Shown: in pieces, positions 37,313 to 50,171 of the stretch
Numbering within the stretch: the first letter of the stretch is position 1
Layout: each line of letters begins with the position of its first letter
Assembly (NCBI GenBank): GCA_030490835.1
Contig: CM059971.1
Span: 57,956,012-58,020,011 of the forward strand
Origin: Annona cherimola
Lineage: Eukaryota; Streptophyta; Magnoliopsida; Magnoliales; Annonaceae
Direction of reading: 5' to 3'
Length of the DNA: 64,000 nucleotides
Program-made: the position numbers and the translations under genes
The notes under the pieces: model-generated
The model's database searches: none
Told to the model about the DNA's origin: nothing
The model's input: only the letters and a program-made list of their open reading frames with translations

Positions 37313-37431
37313 TCAAACTAATCTTGTTTCTTCTACTCTCATTCTGCAAAAAACATATGACCATCTGTTATATTGAATGTTGCAGTATTTCATTTTGGGT
37401 AGCTTCCTTGGAGTTAATCTAAAGCAGGATG
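37313..37431. other. Spacer of the inverted duplication
   Basis: About 120 bp between the inverted copy and unit C, with no visible match elsewhere in the window. The exact arm ends differ by some 15 bp depending on whether unit B or C is compared. Confidence 0.65.
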
Positions 37432-37517
37432 CAGGTGCAACTGATTAACTAGAAAAACAAATCACATTAAAATTGTCCAAAGAGTATCCGCTCCTCCTTC
37501 AAGTGTAACCCTGACTT

Positions 37518-40348
37518 CTATAATGTGTCTGGCTGCGCAAGTTGTTCAGGTGGAATCAACCCAAGAGATACCAAGTCCTTCATAAAATCATAATCATCAT
37601 ACATGTGTATGGATTCTTCCAACTACAGAGCATGCAACAATCATTCAATAATAAAAACAAAAACTTACACAATACTATTTTGACAATCAGTAGCTAACAA
37701 CTCGTCAATTTTACCTTTTGAAGTGCTTCTCTTGCAGCTTTTCTCTATCTCAATTCCTTTCTTTCTTTCAATTTTCTTGGAGTAGCACACAGGGTTCTTA
37801 TGATCAGATCCATTCTAACATGATGAAAATAGTTTTAAGATAGGTGTTGAAATGTCAATGAAAGATAGCTTACTAAGAATTTAATAATTACCAAAGCCAA
37901 TCATAAGCAAAATTATTTAAAAAAAAATAAAAGCAAGAAAACAGATACATACAACAATCAATCAATAAGAAAAGCAAAAACTCACATAATAATATGTTCA
38001 TTACTAGTAGCTGACAACACATCAATTTTACCTTTTGAAGTGCTTCCCTTGCAGCTTTTATCTCAATCTCATTTGATTTCTTCCTTTCAATTTTCTTGTC
38101 ATAGCATATTGGGCTCTTATGATCAGCTTCATTCTACTATGATGAAGGTAGTTTCAATATAGGTGTAGAAATGCCAATGAATGATAACTTATTAAGACTT
38201 CAATACTTATCGAAGCCAACAATAAGCAAAATAAAAAAAGAGAAAAACAGATACAGAAATAAGCCATAAAAGAAGTTACCTGTTTGGTCGTTGCACTCAA
38301 TTTGTCCACAACTGCAATTTTTAAAAATGAAACAGTCATTGAGTTATCCAAATACACACTGCATCAAAAATGTTAACCATGACAAGACAACAAGGTACTA
38401 GGTTGAGAAGCAAACTGCAATTCTAGAACTCATTTGTTTGAGACAAATCTAGCAAATGCACCAATAAGTACGATCATGACCAAACAATTTACATGTCAGG
38501 CTTCTGCACATTGACAATCTGGGAATTCCATACTGGACAGCCAGTCAAATATAAAAATAAAAGATGTTTTAGGCTTCTGCAAATTGACAATCCAAGAACT
38601 CCAAACTTGACATCCAATCACGTATCAAAAATAAATGATGTCCAACAGTAGGACTCAAATACAATTTTTATTGTTTAAGTTGCCTCATTGCAAGGCCACA
38701 ATTCATCAATAGTTTTGCTACCATATGGACAACTTAGTTCATAAATCTCACATTGCAGAATCATTAGGATATCAACCATAAACAGAGTCCAGGACATTAT
38801 TTATATTTACAAACTAAATTGAATTCCAAAGAAATAATAAAACAAGATGAAAATTTCTGCTCTTAAAAGAAACACAACAACGAAAAATAGCCATAATATT
38901 GCAAAGATTGCGAAAGAAGTCCTAGAACACCAACCACATGAAAGAAAATCACAAGCATTATCTGAGTTTGATTCTACCATGGTGTACTGTTTCTTTTTGT
39001 TTGATCTAACCACCACATGCAGTTGCTTAGGTGCTAACAGACCACCCTTAATTCTAAGCAGAGATTTCTTCAGAATCTCCATTTTGGAAGCTGTAATCAC
39101 CTCCAAACTAGGCTTGGACTGAAATAACAGTATCAAAACCTTTCAAGTCAGCTTCAGGATATAATACAGAAATTTTACAGATCACTAGAAAACTGAACTG
39201 CTTGGTTTTAGAAAGAATTCAAAATTTCATTCTACCTTTCTACATTGTTGCTTTGGTGTCGTTTGACCTTTCTTTTTGAACACAGTCCTGCTTGCAATCT
39301 TGATTTTGAAACTATCACTGCTGCTGTCGAATTTGACATTCGCAGTCCTCTTTAAGTTCTGTTTGGCCTGAAAGAAAAGCATGTCGAATCAGCATATGAC
39401 ATTCAACTGAAGTCAAGTATAATCTAAATTACATTTTTTGGTCAGTCCTGTGTCTGTTTGAACATTTAACTGAAGGGAGAGCTGGACATAATATGCTGAA
39501 ATGTAAAAATTCCAAAGCCCATGCATGAATTCATGATACTCGCTGATGAATAATTTGCATTTGCCAACTTAATCTCTGTTAAGACCCTCATGCCCTTCAA
39601 AACCCATAATGGTTCAGCTCTTATCTGTCTAATTTCATCATCTCCATATTACTCAACAAAGATCCAATGTAAATTGAGTCAGGCTCACCCAGGTTAGGAT
39701 ATTCTCAACCCTAACCCAATTGGTAAATCTTCAACCCAACCCTATCCTCAACCAAGCCTAAATAAACCCTACAATCAGTTTGGGTCAGTTGAAAATCAGG
39801 TCAATAAATCAAGAAATTTATTGAAAAAATATACCATTCGAACAATAAGAGCTAGGCTAAGGCTAAATTATTCAAACACAAACTAAAATCCAAACCTTAA
39901 TAGCATCCAAACAATCTGTTTGAAATACACACCTATAACTTACTTAAAATGAGTATTCATATCGAAAAGAAAAGAACCCCATTGGCGACCACCCAAAAAG
40001 AAAAAAAAATACAGGGAAAGCATATAACTCTGTTAAAACATTTGGTTTAAATTGTTGTATGCCTACTATATGGAAATGAATAAAAACAGTGCACATGGGC
40101 TTTGATAATAAAAAAAGAATGACCATAACCTACAGCCTAAGGTCCTAGGAAATCTTAATTATTAGAGCAGGATTGATGGAATCAGAGAAAAGAAGTGGAA
40201 TATAGAAATTTTCAGATTTGATTGCGGTGGGAGATAATGAAAAATATACCTGTGCATCAAGCAAGCGAATTTGAGCGGCCGTGGTTGTTGGAGTAATTGA
40301 CAAGAAGCAATCTTCCTCCATGTCCCATGGCCCTCTTCTCAGATCCAT
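37518..40348 (-). pseudogene. Unrecognised gene, copy 3 (best preserved 5-prime part)
   Basis: Exons 40250-40348 (33 codons from ATG), 39236-39367 (44 codons) and 38807-39118 (about 103 codons to a stop) are all open, with donor CAG/GTATAT after exon 1 and AG acceptors. This would give a protein of about 180 residues: a basic middle part, then LLAPKQL, then a C-terminal hydrophobic segment (AIFAILWLFFVVVFLL). Further exons follow at 38280-38311, 38032-38133, 37715-37814 and 37518-37622. The third of these has lost 2 bp against copy 1 and is frameshifted, so a longer form would be broken. An AATAAAAATTG-like signal after exon 3 fits either form. The family is not recognised. The short form could still be expressed, so 'pseudogene' is provisional. 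Confidence 0.5.
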
Positions 40349-40639
40349 GTTTTCTTCACTTTGCACGAAGAAAAACAGAGAGGTGAACGGATTAATGGGA
40401 AGGAAAAGAAACGTGTGGGCGAGCGGGGCGTGCAGGTGCTGAAACATAATCAGACACGACTCCAAGATCATGTTTTCCACAAACTTACATTTCCAATCAG
40501 AGTAGGAAAAGAAAAGAAACAGATAAAAAAAACAAATTAATCATGTGGGAAAATGGTTTTAAGAATATTCTTTTCCCCATGTATAACTGAAAGTGAGGAA
40601 GAGGAGAATCAACGGATGTAAAGTAGACCGAGGCAGAGA

Positions 40640-40965
40640 AGCCAGGGAAGGTAGGGACGGGAGAGGGGGACACAGAGACAATCTTGATCTGAGAGGAAGT
40701 GAGAGAGAGCTAGGGAAAAGGAGGGAGGGTTGAGAGAGAGATGGAGAACGGGGGACGCAGAGACAATCTGGATCAGCGAGGAAGGGAGAGAGAGAACCAG
40801 GGAAATAGGGAGCGGGGGCCGCAGAGACAATCCTGATAGGCGAGGAAGGGAGAGAGAGCCAGGGAAAGGGAGGGACGCAGAGAATCTTGATCGGAGAGGA
40901 AGGGAAAGGGGGATAGAGAGTGGGGGACGCTGTGACAATCTTGTTCGGGGAGGAAGGGAGGAAGA
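40640..40965. repeat. GC-rich minisatellite upstream of gene copy 3
   Basis: About five tandem units of roughly 55-70 bp containing GACAATCTTGATC, GAGGAAGGGAGAGAG and GGGGACGCAGAG. Copy 1 has about half as many. The long frames on both strands here (206 and 176 codons) are arginine-, serine- or proline-rich and follow from the repeat, not from a gene. Confidence 0.8.
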
Positions 40966-41367
40966 AGGAACCACTAAAGACGCTGGAAGCACATCAGCTC
41001 CTCGCCAGCTCGCCGGAAGCGGGGAAGATGGCAGGGCCACCGGGAGCGGGGAGAGGCCCACAGCAGCAACTTTGAAAACCGGAACCCTGCGTTTACATGT
41101 TAAAAAATATATTTGGAAATCGGGTTGGTCCATCCCGGTTGGGGTTGTACCCGACCTTATTTTTAGAAGCCTCCGTGATGACGCCTCAATCCTTCTCTTC
41201 AATTTTCTTGGGAATTCTGTACCGTCCATGTTGTTTGGGGATAATTTACGAAAAGAATAATAATGAAATCTGTTGATCGATTTTTTACATGAATAAAAAG
41301 GGGTGCAATTAAATCAAAAAGAAGGGATGAAAAAGCCAAATTAAAAAATGAGGCGAAAAAGATTTCT

Positions 41368-41884
41368 GGGGCTCGTTTGGATATTAAAAATTTTTCAGTC
41401 TAAAACTTTATATTTTCCATAATTACATTATTTTTAAATTTTTTATATTTTTCTATGTAACTATCTTATTTTTAATTATTTTAATACAATTATTCCTACA
41501 ACTAACATATCTATTTTAACTTTATTCATTTTACTCCTTATCATCATTCCTAATATATCACATTATTTTCTCTTTCTTAGAAAACTTCTACGTCAAAAAT
41601 TTTTTTATTTAAAATTTTATCACTTCTCAAATACATCCCTTCTCTTCTTTTACTATTGCAATTTGCTAACATTAAAGGTATGTCAGATAACATGGAAAAA
41701 ATTGAAAATTTACTGTGAGGAAAAGTTTCAAAATGGTGGAAGAGTGATGTAATAAGATAAAATTGGGAACAGAGGGTAATTATATGAAAGAATGTGTAGA
41801 AATGATCAAAAAGTATAATAGTTATGTATAATAGTTATGTAAAAAAGTTATAGAAATTTTTTTATGCATTTACCAAACACACCT
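41368..41884. mobile_element. Second foldback MITE, unit C copy
   Basis: Orthologous to 28145-28663, starting GGGGCTCGTTTGGATA and ending ATTTACCAAACACACCT. It diverges from the unit B copy by substitutions and small indels. Confidence 0.6.
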
Positions 41885-42870
41885 GAAAGTCCCCTTTTTC
41901 ATTTTCATGGTTCGAAAACAATTATTTAGAAAAAATAAAAAATGTTAAACTCGCCGCTTGACTAATCTTGTATATGCCTGCATATTTGACAAAAAAACAT
42001 AAAATTAAAAAAAGGACCCTTCACCCTCATGTGACTCCCTCGTGTAACCAGATGTGGTGAATCCTCCCTTACCACTCCCACATATACACTCTCATACACA
42101 AGATTTAGCATAATTTGTTTAACTAAAAGACTAATTTTTATTAATCCTTAAAAATATATATTCATGTGCAAGTTATAAAAATATTTAAATATAAAGATGT
42201 GATTGAATGCACCCGATGTGCACTTAGGTTCGGTGCACTATAATATATTTAACTTTTTTGTTATTTTTTTGAAAATTTTTTATACAGCTATTAATTTAAG
42301 TGTATTTAACATATACCAATAAAAATGAATTACTAAAATGCCACTAATTTTAAAAAATTCAAAAAAATATCTACCAATCTCCAAAATTTGTATAACTTGA
42401 TATACATAGATTAACAATTGTATAAAAAAATTTAAAATAAATTTGTGCACTTGGGTGCATAGGAACAGGGCTTTTAAATATATTAACATATGTATTAAAA
42501 TATAATAATAATTTATAAAATTATTTATCCACATATTATTAATATTTTATATGTTTTCGATATTGAAAGACAACTTTAAAATTATAATGCAGCATTAAAC
42601 TATTTTATTACATTAATTTTACAATTTTTTAGGTAAGCCATGCATAGTGATAATATAAAAATGATAGGATTTCTATGACAATATCAGTTACGCTAATATA
42701 TAATGAATAAAGTGGATTTTTTTATTAATCATCAACGTAAAAAAAAATAAAGTTATATATAATCACATAGAAGTAGAGTTTCACAAAAATGAAAGTCATA
42801 TATATATGGAGCATGATAACATGTGATGCATCTTTTTAGGTTTTAATATTTTTTGTTTTCTTTCATTTTT
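41885..42870. other. AT-rich non-coding part of unit C, left of E2
   Basis: Homologous to 28664-29753 and, inverted, to 34800-35208. It ends with TTTTT at 42866-42870, the left target duplication of E2. No gene. Confidence 0.7.
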
Positions 42871-45800
42871 TGTGGAACCCCAAATTTTGGAACCATGTAT
42901 GAAACCCTAAGGTCATGCACCCTAGGTTATTGATTTTTTTTAAATATATAATTTTGTAATATATGGAGTTGAAGGACCGAATAATTAATTTAATAAATAG
43001 TAATAATGAATAGTAATCATGTGATTAAGATAAAGTGATAAGTTAATCACTTTGGATTAACTTAATCACTAAAAGACCAAATTACAATTTTACAAAAGTG
43101 AGATTAAATTGTAAATTTAGAAAAGATGATTGATTGGTAATTTTGACAAGAGTGGAGACAAAAAGTGGACTTAGTGGAAATTTACAAAGGTTACATTTGA
43201 GATTTATAAGAAAATAGAGGGTAATTTATGATTTCATAAATATTAGATATGAAAATGAATTTTTATAAATTTTTTGGGAAGGAATTTCAAGATTCTAAAT
43301 CATACAAAGTGAAACTGTTTAAATTCACGGATCTTATGGAAAAATAAAAATAAATGAGAATTTTTTGGCTAATTAGGGGCTCTAATTAAGGGCTTATATT
43401 CATTCTCACTGTTTTGATTATATCTAAACATGCATAACTCAGAATCACATAAAAATTTACTAGAAAGTACTAAATTATATGCTCTCTAATATAGACGGAT
43501 CAGATTATGAAAAATAATTGACTAAATTGTCAAACTTTAATGTATTAAAAAAGCATGCCAAAGGTAATAAATTCCACGCATGCACGTAAGTTGATATTTT
43601 GATTTTTTTATATATAATTGTTTAGTTAATTAATATCTTGATATATATAAGGCTGTTTGAGATGAAACTTTTAGAGCAAGCCTATTTTAATATACCCTAC
43701 ATAATGAATGGATTAAATTTTGCAAAATATGTCTACAAATTTTTAAAATGAAATTTTATGCCAAAAGATGATTTTAATTAAATTAAAATACGTACTTAGC
43801 TCCAATTGAGGTGAAATTTTATGGGTAATCCTATTTTAACATGCTCAATTTAATGAAGGAATAAAATTTTAGAAATCATGTCTCCAAAATTTTAAAATGA
43901 GACTTTTTATCCGAATATGAATTAATTCATTAAAATAAAATAGAAATTTTTTTTCAAAATTCTGAAAGGTACATTTTGTGAGAAATTGTATATATATTAA
44001 TAAGAAAAATTTTCATAATATATAAGTGTGTATGTAGGCAGTTATAAATTAATTGATTAATATTGGAATTTACCGGAAAAAAAAAAAGAAAAGAAAGAAA
44101 ACGTCAACAGCGCTGAAACGGTGCATGTAACGTATAATTGCTGAATTTTTAAAATTCAACACTTGTCATGTATTAAGCGGTGAGCTGGGTTAAAGGAAAC
44201 CCAACCATGGTAAACCGCATCCGAGAAGTATAAAAAAAAAAAAAAAAAAAAACTGCTGAAGGAAAAAAGTGCTGAACGTGCAGTGCAGAGAAAGGTGTGG
44301 ACGGCAGCATCAAACCAAACCCCAATCCAGGCATTCTTCTTCATGCTTTCCAACAGTGTGTTTTTTTCCTTCATTATTATTTCAGATATAATACTCATCT
44401 CGTCCCCTATTTAAAAGATTTCGATTTTGATTTTAAAACCACCTGCTGGAGGATTATATAATTTATACGTATGATATTTTGATCTTGATAATTTTAACAA
44501 TCTATGCAGAACATTGATTAATAAATATAAAACACATGTTGTAACCATATTTAATCGTTCCTACATAAATGTTTTGCATTAAATAGAATTTCAATCTATA
44601 TGCTGCTGGACATTCATATACCGTTTTATTAATTAAGCATGATTTTTTTCTTTTCATGATTTTAATTAAACTCTGAAAATGCTATCCTATTCCATGCTTA
44701 AAATCTGATGCAGAAGCTCTACCCTACTGAACGTTAATGGATAAAATTTATGTATATATTAATTCAGCTGCTGGACAATCGATGTTGCTGAATATATAAT
44801 TAAATTCATTAAAGTAATTCAGTATTAAACTAATTTATGGATATTTTCATGATTTATTTGATAAGGCTAAGTTAATCTTGATATATTGCTTTAAATCTGA
44901 AGGTTATGTGATGTTAGAAACCAAAATATGAACGAGATAATAAAAGATTGATGTTTGCCATGAAAATTTTTGTACAAGCTCATTACATTATCATTAAGGA
45001 ACGACCAAAATTTCAGTTTAAAATATTAAGCGGGTTGCAAATTAAAAATTTGAGAAGATTAGCTTAAAACAGGGTGAAACGGGTGACAGAATCAGTCCTA
45101 GTAAATGATTTTTCGTAATTTTTTTAGATAGAATTTTAATCTGAAATTTTGATATGATGTAAAAGATATTATGATTATCACATGAAAAATATTAAATACG
45201 ATTTTTTGATGACATAAGTATGGTTTAAAAATAACGTGATTAGGGCTGTTCCTAATTTTACAACACTGTCCAGCACAGTGAAAATGTCAAAATAAATATA
45301 TAATGTTAATATTTATTGCTGAAATTTTTATGAGTATTAAATCATGTAGTTATTGATGTATGAAAGAAATTTCAGAGTTAAATACCTTGATTTGATTATA
45401 AACCAAGATTTAGAGAAATTAGTACACCTGATTTCAGCAAATGTAAACAGTAATTAGGAACATGATCATGAACAATACTCATGAATAGTAAACAAAGGAA
45501 TTTGGGCAGAAATAAGATTGATTTTTATAAGGATGTATGAATGGAATTTTTGAAGATTTTTGGGATAAAAATCCATATGTGAAAATAGAGACTAAATTAA
45601 CCTCTATGAGAGTTATGAAGAAAAATAAAGTGATTATGACATATGCATGGGTTAGAAACCCTAAGATGAATTCAAATTTAATAATAGAAATGTGCAAGCA
45701 TGGAATATTATGTCTATATGAGAAAAATGGTTCTTTTCATTTGTATAGGAAAAGAAATGGGTACAAGTGAAAGATACAAGTTGACTATACAGGTAAGCAA

Positions 45801-47524
45801 GCAAACCTTTTGAAAATACAATTTTATATGACCTTATTCTGCAATCTTAAATTGTCTTGGAAATTGCTTCGTTAAAAGCAAATCCTTTTAATGTTGAAAA
45901 ATATTGAAATGCAAATGTTGAAAAGGTTGTGTTGAAAGGAAAATGAGTTTTTTTTTAAATGATATTTGAAATAAATGTATTGAATAGTTTTATTTCAAGG
46001 TTTTGAAGTATTTTAAGGATATGTTTTAATGGTTCTCTAAATATTGGATTATTTTGGAATTTCCAAAATCCATTGTTTCGAGCAGGATTTAAGGAAGGCC
46101 AACACGATAAATTAATTTGAAAAACGATTTGAATAATGTTCAAAGGATTATACAAGTCTATCACATATAGAAATGAACAATAAGACAGGTAGACAAAAGT
46201 ATATGATATTAGATGAAAGTTTCAAATATTTTTAAAGACGTTTTGTCATTCAAAAATTATTTACAAAAACGGTTAGAAAATATTTCTATTTTAAATGTTT
46301 TCCTTGAATACTTCAAATTATTTATGAAATATAAATGTTTTAAGGTTGGCCATCCTTACAAAACGTTTTGAGCATAGAACTCGTTAACATGGGTTAAGCC
46401 CAGTTTTTATGATTTGAAAGGAATACAGGCGGAGGTCTGTAGTATTTTATGAAAGCATATTAGCATCAAGTTTTCAGAAAAAGGACACAGACTGTGGTCT
46501 GTGGTTTTTATAAAATCATGCTAGCATGTGAATGTGAAGGAAACGTGTGCACAAGGGTTATGTACTAGGTCTACTGTAGAGGATATGCATACCGGACGCG
46601 GTTGCAAATTGGGCCCCCTTTGCATAGGCCGAGTCGCTTGAATAAGGCTAAATGTCGGCGGCGCCCTCCCTGAAATGGGAGATGGACACGGATAGTCGCC
46701 TGGCTCGAGGGCTATCACCTGGAAGGGTTTCTCTCCTAAGGAAGGATGATCACTTGATAAGTGTCACCTACCAGATGGACAGAGACGTATTGCATGTTGC
46801 ATATGCTTAAAAAGGATTTTATGAAAAGTATTTTAGGACATGACAATGTCCTATGAGAAAAGGAGCTTCGATGAAAAATATTTTAGAACATAAATATGTT
46901 TTTATATGTCAAGTTTTACAAGCATATGTTTGCCATGAAATGGGATTATGAAATGTTCATAAAAGGTATTTATGAAAAGGTTTCCTCCAATTGCTAGTCG
47001 AACGCTTGTTAAGCGTCTACTACTGAAAGGTGAGAAATGCATTTAAAATGAAAAATGCTTGTTTATTGAGTTTCGACTCATGTTTTGTTTTCCTCAACCA
47101 TAGACAGGTACCGCATAGGCCATGAAGGAAAGGAAAAGAGTATGAAGAAAACTTTTCAACAAGTTGGTCTGTATATGGTATGAATGATTATATGGAATCT
47201 TCAAAATATGTATATATGAAATGTTTAGATTGAAAGAACTTGTGATGTAGATAAGTCAGTTATTGTGATATGAACAATATATGTGAAATTGATATTAAGA
47301 ATATGTTCATATATGATGACATGATGTTATGTGATGAGATACTACGTGTATCATGTGTAAAATTGATGACAAGTGTTTGTTATGTGATGAAAGAAAAAAA
47401 AAATTTGGACGAGATCCAAATAAAAATCCCGCCGTGTGATCAGGGCAACAATCCTGAGTCACGTTTACCAATCAATAAAGATCCTGGAGTAAGGCTTCTA
47501 GGCACCCTGGGTCGGGGCGCCACA
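42871..47524 (+). mobile_element. E2: solo-LTR-like element of the long-LTR family
   Basis: This 4654-bp insertion starts TGTGGAACCCC and ends CGGGGCGCCACA, flanked by TTTTT on both sides (42866-42870 and 47525-47529). The flanks join as in unit B (29740-29760) and in the inverted copy. It is the longest family member. Internal landmarks shared with E1, inverted, are the GCGGCGCCCTCCC region near 46657, GAGTTTCGACTCATG near 47068 and the last 130 bp. No internal LTR copy, primer site or pol is seen. A 20-base A-run lies at about 44231. The orientation follows the GGGGCGCCACA end. Confidence 0.85.
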
Positions 47525-48158
47525 TTTTTATATGGGCCCAAGTATTTATTTCATATACCAAAATTTATCATTTTATACAATTTCAAAGAGTGAAAATTTA
47601 GCCACCTACTAAAAATTATTGATCCTGATTTAATGGCTAAACTCAAGAATGTGTGAATTAACGTAAGGACCATGTTTTTTATAACCCTTCCTATACTATA
47701 ATTTATGAATATATTGTTAAGAATTAATGATATTAATGTAATATACAACGTATATAGACATGACATCTAAGGTTCGTGTAGTGCATGCACGCATGTGTTA
47801 TAATTTTGGTATGTTATGTTGTATGGAACATCATTCACAAGCATGTTAGGCATGAGTACAAGCTATACACTAGCATGTTTTTGTAGCTACATCACTTGGT
47901 TATAATATGATTTTATTGGGTATTGATTTAGGGGTGTATAATTGACACATTATTTGAGGTATTATGGCTATATTGAACCTTATAGAGTAGGTACTGAGAA
48001 ATTTTAATTTACTAAGTTGTATGGGTGAGAAAGCAAGTTGCAAATTGTGATGGGACTATGCCCGTCTTAGTGAGGGCCTTGTTAAAAGAGAGGTCTGTCT
48101 TGGCTAGGGCTTCATTTTTGTGTGCGACCCTTCTCCCCTCTTCTTCCCCTCTCCTTTT
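47525..48158. other. Unit C sequence between E2 and the LTR-like block
   Basis: Homologous to 29749-30389 and, inverted, to 34366-34740. No gene. Confidence 0.7.
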
Positions 48159-49473
48159 TGTTGTGAACTTAACTAGCAAATCAAGGTTTTAATGATTATA
48201 ATCTACATTTGAGAATTTAAAGGAACAAACATGTGTGTTACAATGTTTTAAGTTGGAAGTTTTCAAAAACAAGACATGATAGATCAAGTTGCAGAGTCAA
48301 GTCGAATCGGGCATCAACTTCAAGTTGATACCCAAGTCGACTGCATGATCGACTTCAACAGTAATTTTTCCATTAGAGCTAAAATTGTGGATACGTGAGC
48401 AAACGAAGTCACAACTGAAGTTGACTTCACATGCAACTTGGGTCAAGTCGCAACCCAAATCGACTCAGCGTATGACTGGGAAACTTCAGGGCCCCGATGG
48501 AAAATCCGAAGAAGTCAAATCTCACCCCAAGTTGACTTCATTTAAAACTTGAGTGAAGTTCCAGATCAAGTTGACTTACCTACGCAACTCGGGTAACATA
48601 GGAGCAAAAATAAAGAATTTTGAAGTTCCAAGCATATAACGGATACTGAAGTTGCACACCCATGTCGACTCTACCTACAACTTGGGTCAAGTTGCAAGCC
48701 AAGTTGACCCAGTATATGACTTGGACACCAAAGGAAATCAAACATTTTAGAAATAGCTCAAAAGTCATTAAATGGAATTCAAACAACACATATCCTAATT
48801 AATCAAAAAGAAGTGCAAAAGAGTGAAGATCAAAGTACAAAGGATTGAAGTCTAAAGCATATAACTCAACATAAAGAAAGTTATATCTCAAGATTAATGA
48901 AAATTGAGTAAAAAAGAGCTAGAACATGAAGGCAATAGAACACAAAAGTCAAAGCACTAGATTTATGAAGTTTTGAAACTCCAAAAGTACATTGCAAAGT
49001 GAAGTCGCAACTCAAATAGACTTAATTTGCGACTGGGGTCAAGTTCTAAACTAGGGCATCTTCAAAATGAAACTTGGAACTATAGATAAGAAGAAAATCT
49101 CTTGAGGAGGAAATGAAGAGACCAAAGTCACAACTAAAGTCGACTCCAAATATAACTTGGATATTAACGGTTGAAAAATTCGAATGTTGATGCATTTAAT
49201 GCGAGCCACCTATCCTCTAATGTTCAAAATAACTCTGCATTTATTTAAAGCATGACAAGGGGAGTTATAAGGGTTAAGCTAGAGCATTTATTGAGCCTTC
49301 ACCTTCTCTCTTTTAAGCAATCAAGTGTCCATTAAGTGCTCTAATAAGAAAAACTCTATTATTCACTATGAGAGTTGCAAGTGTCATTAATCTCAAGCTT
49401 CCAAGAGTTCTCTCTTATATTGAATATTTTCTACATAATCTGTAACATGTAGACCTTCTCTGTTACTCATTTT

Positions 49474-49478
49474 ATTGT
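49474..49478. repeat. Target-site duplication of the TRIM, left copy (ATTGT)
   Basis: ATTGT precedes TGTAACGCTCC and recurs at 49894-49898, after the TGTTACA end. Confidence 0.85.
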
Positions 49479-49893
49479 TGTAACGCTCCGGCCCAACTGT
49501 CGTAGGTATTGTATGCTTTAGGCATTAGCCCGCACGGTTTTGTCCTTCTGGGTACCCTGAATATACCCCAAAAGGCGCCTTGACAGAGTTACCAGTAGTC
49601 TCCACTTATAGCCCAAGCTCCCTCCTTCATCTAACCCCCTTGGGGCTCCAGTATCCTCGCTGGATGAGTTCTCACTGGACACGCCAGCAAGATATTGGGA
49701 GTCGGCTCTGATACCATTTGTAACACACCGGCCCATCTGTCACAGGTATTGTCCACTTTGGACTTTAGCCCACATAATTTTGTCCTTCTGGGTACCCTGA
49801 ATGTACCTCAAAAGGCGCATGGATAGAGTTACCAGCGACCTCCACTTATAACCCAAGCTCTCTCATTCATTCTAATCAATGTGGGATGTTACA
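49479..49893 (-). mobile_element. TRIM: miniature terminal-repeat retrotransposon
   Basis: This 415-bp element has two direct terminal repeats: 49719-49893 (175 bp, TGTAACA to TGTTACA) and 49479 to about 49634 (the same sequence, lacking its last ~18 bp). Between them is a short non-coding internal part. On the minus strand, TGGTATCAGAGCC (49703-49716) lies two bases inside the right repeat. This is the initiator tRNA-Met primer-binding site, so the element reads right to left. It has 5-bp target duplications and no coding capacity. Movement would need proteins from another retrotransposon. The truncated 3-prime repeat suggests decay or a deletion at its polypurine side. Confidence 0.9.
49703..49716 (-). 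other. Primer-binding site of the TRIM
   Basis: The minus strand reads TGGTATCAGAGCC directly after AA and the end of the right LTR, complementary to the 3-prime end of plant initiator tRNA-Met. Confidence 0.88.
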
Positions 49894-50171
49894 ATTGTAT
49901 TACTACTTGGCTTGGTGTTGGAGACCAAAGCCAAGTAAAGTAAAAACAAGTAGTGTACGACTGGAGTAGAACTATTGTCTACTTGTATTGTGATTGTAAA
50001 CGTCCCGTAAAGCTATAATCTAGAAGAGAGCAAAAGATCTAATTGTATTTCTATTAAAATAGTGAAACTCAAGAACATTGATGTGTTCTTAAAAGAGTGA
50101 AGTATGGAGGATTGTCCCGAACATCTATAATTTCTTATGTCTACTACTTGTAACTATATTTGATCTATTAC

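Noticed and set aside
40609..41260. Long overlapping frames on both strands (206 and 176 codons)
   Set aside because: They lie in the GC-rich minisatellite. The predicted proteins are simple repeats rich in Arg/Glu/Gly or Ser/Pro/Leu, and the copy 1 array does not conserve the frames.
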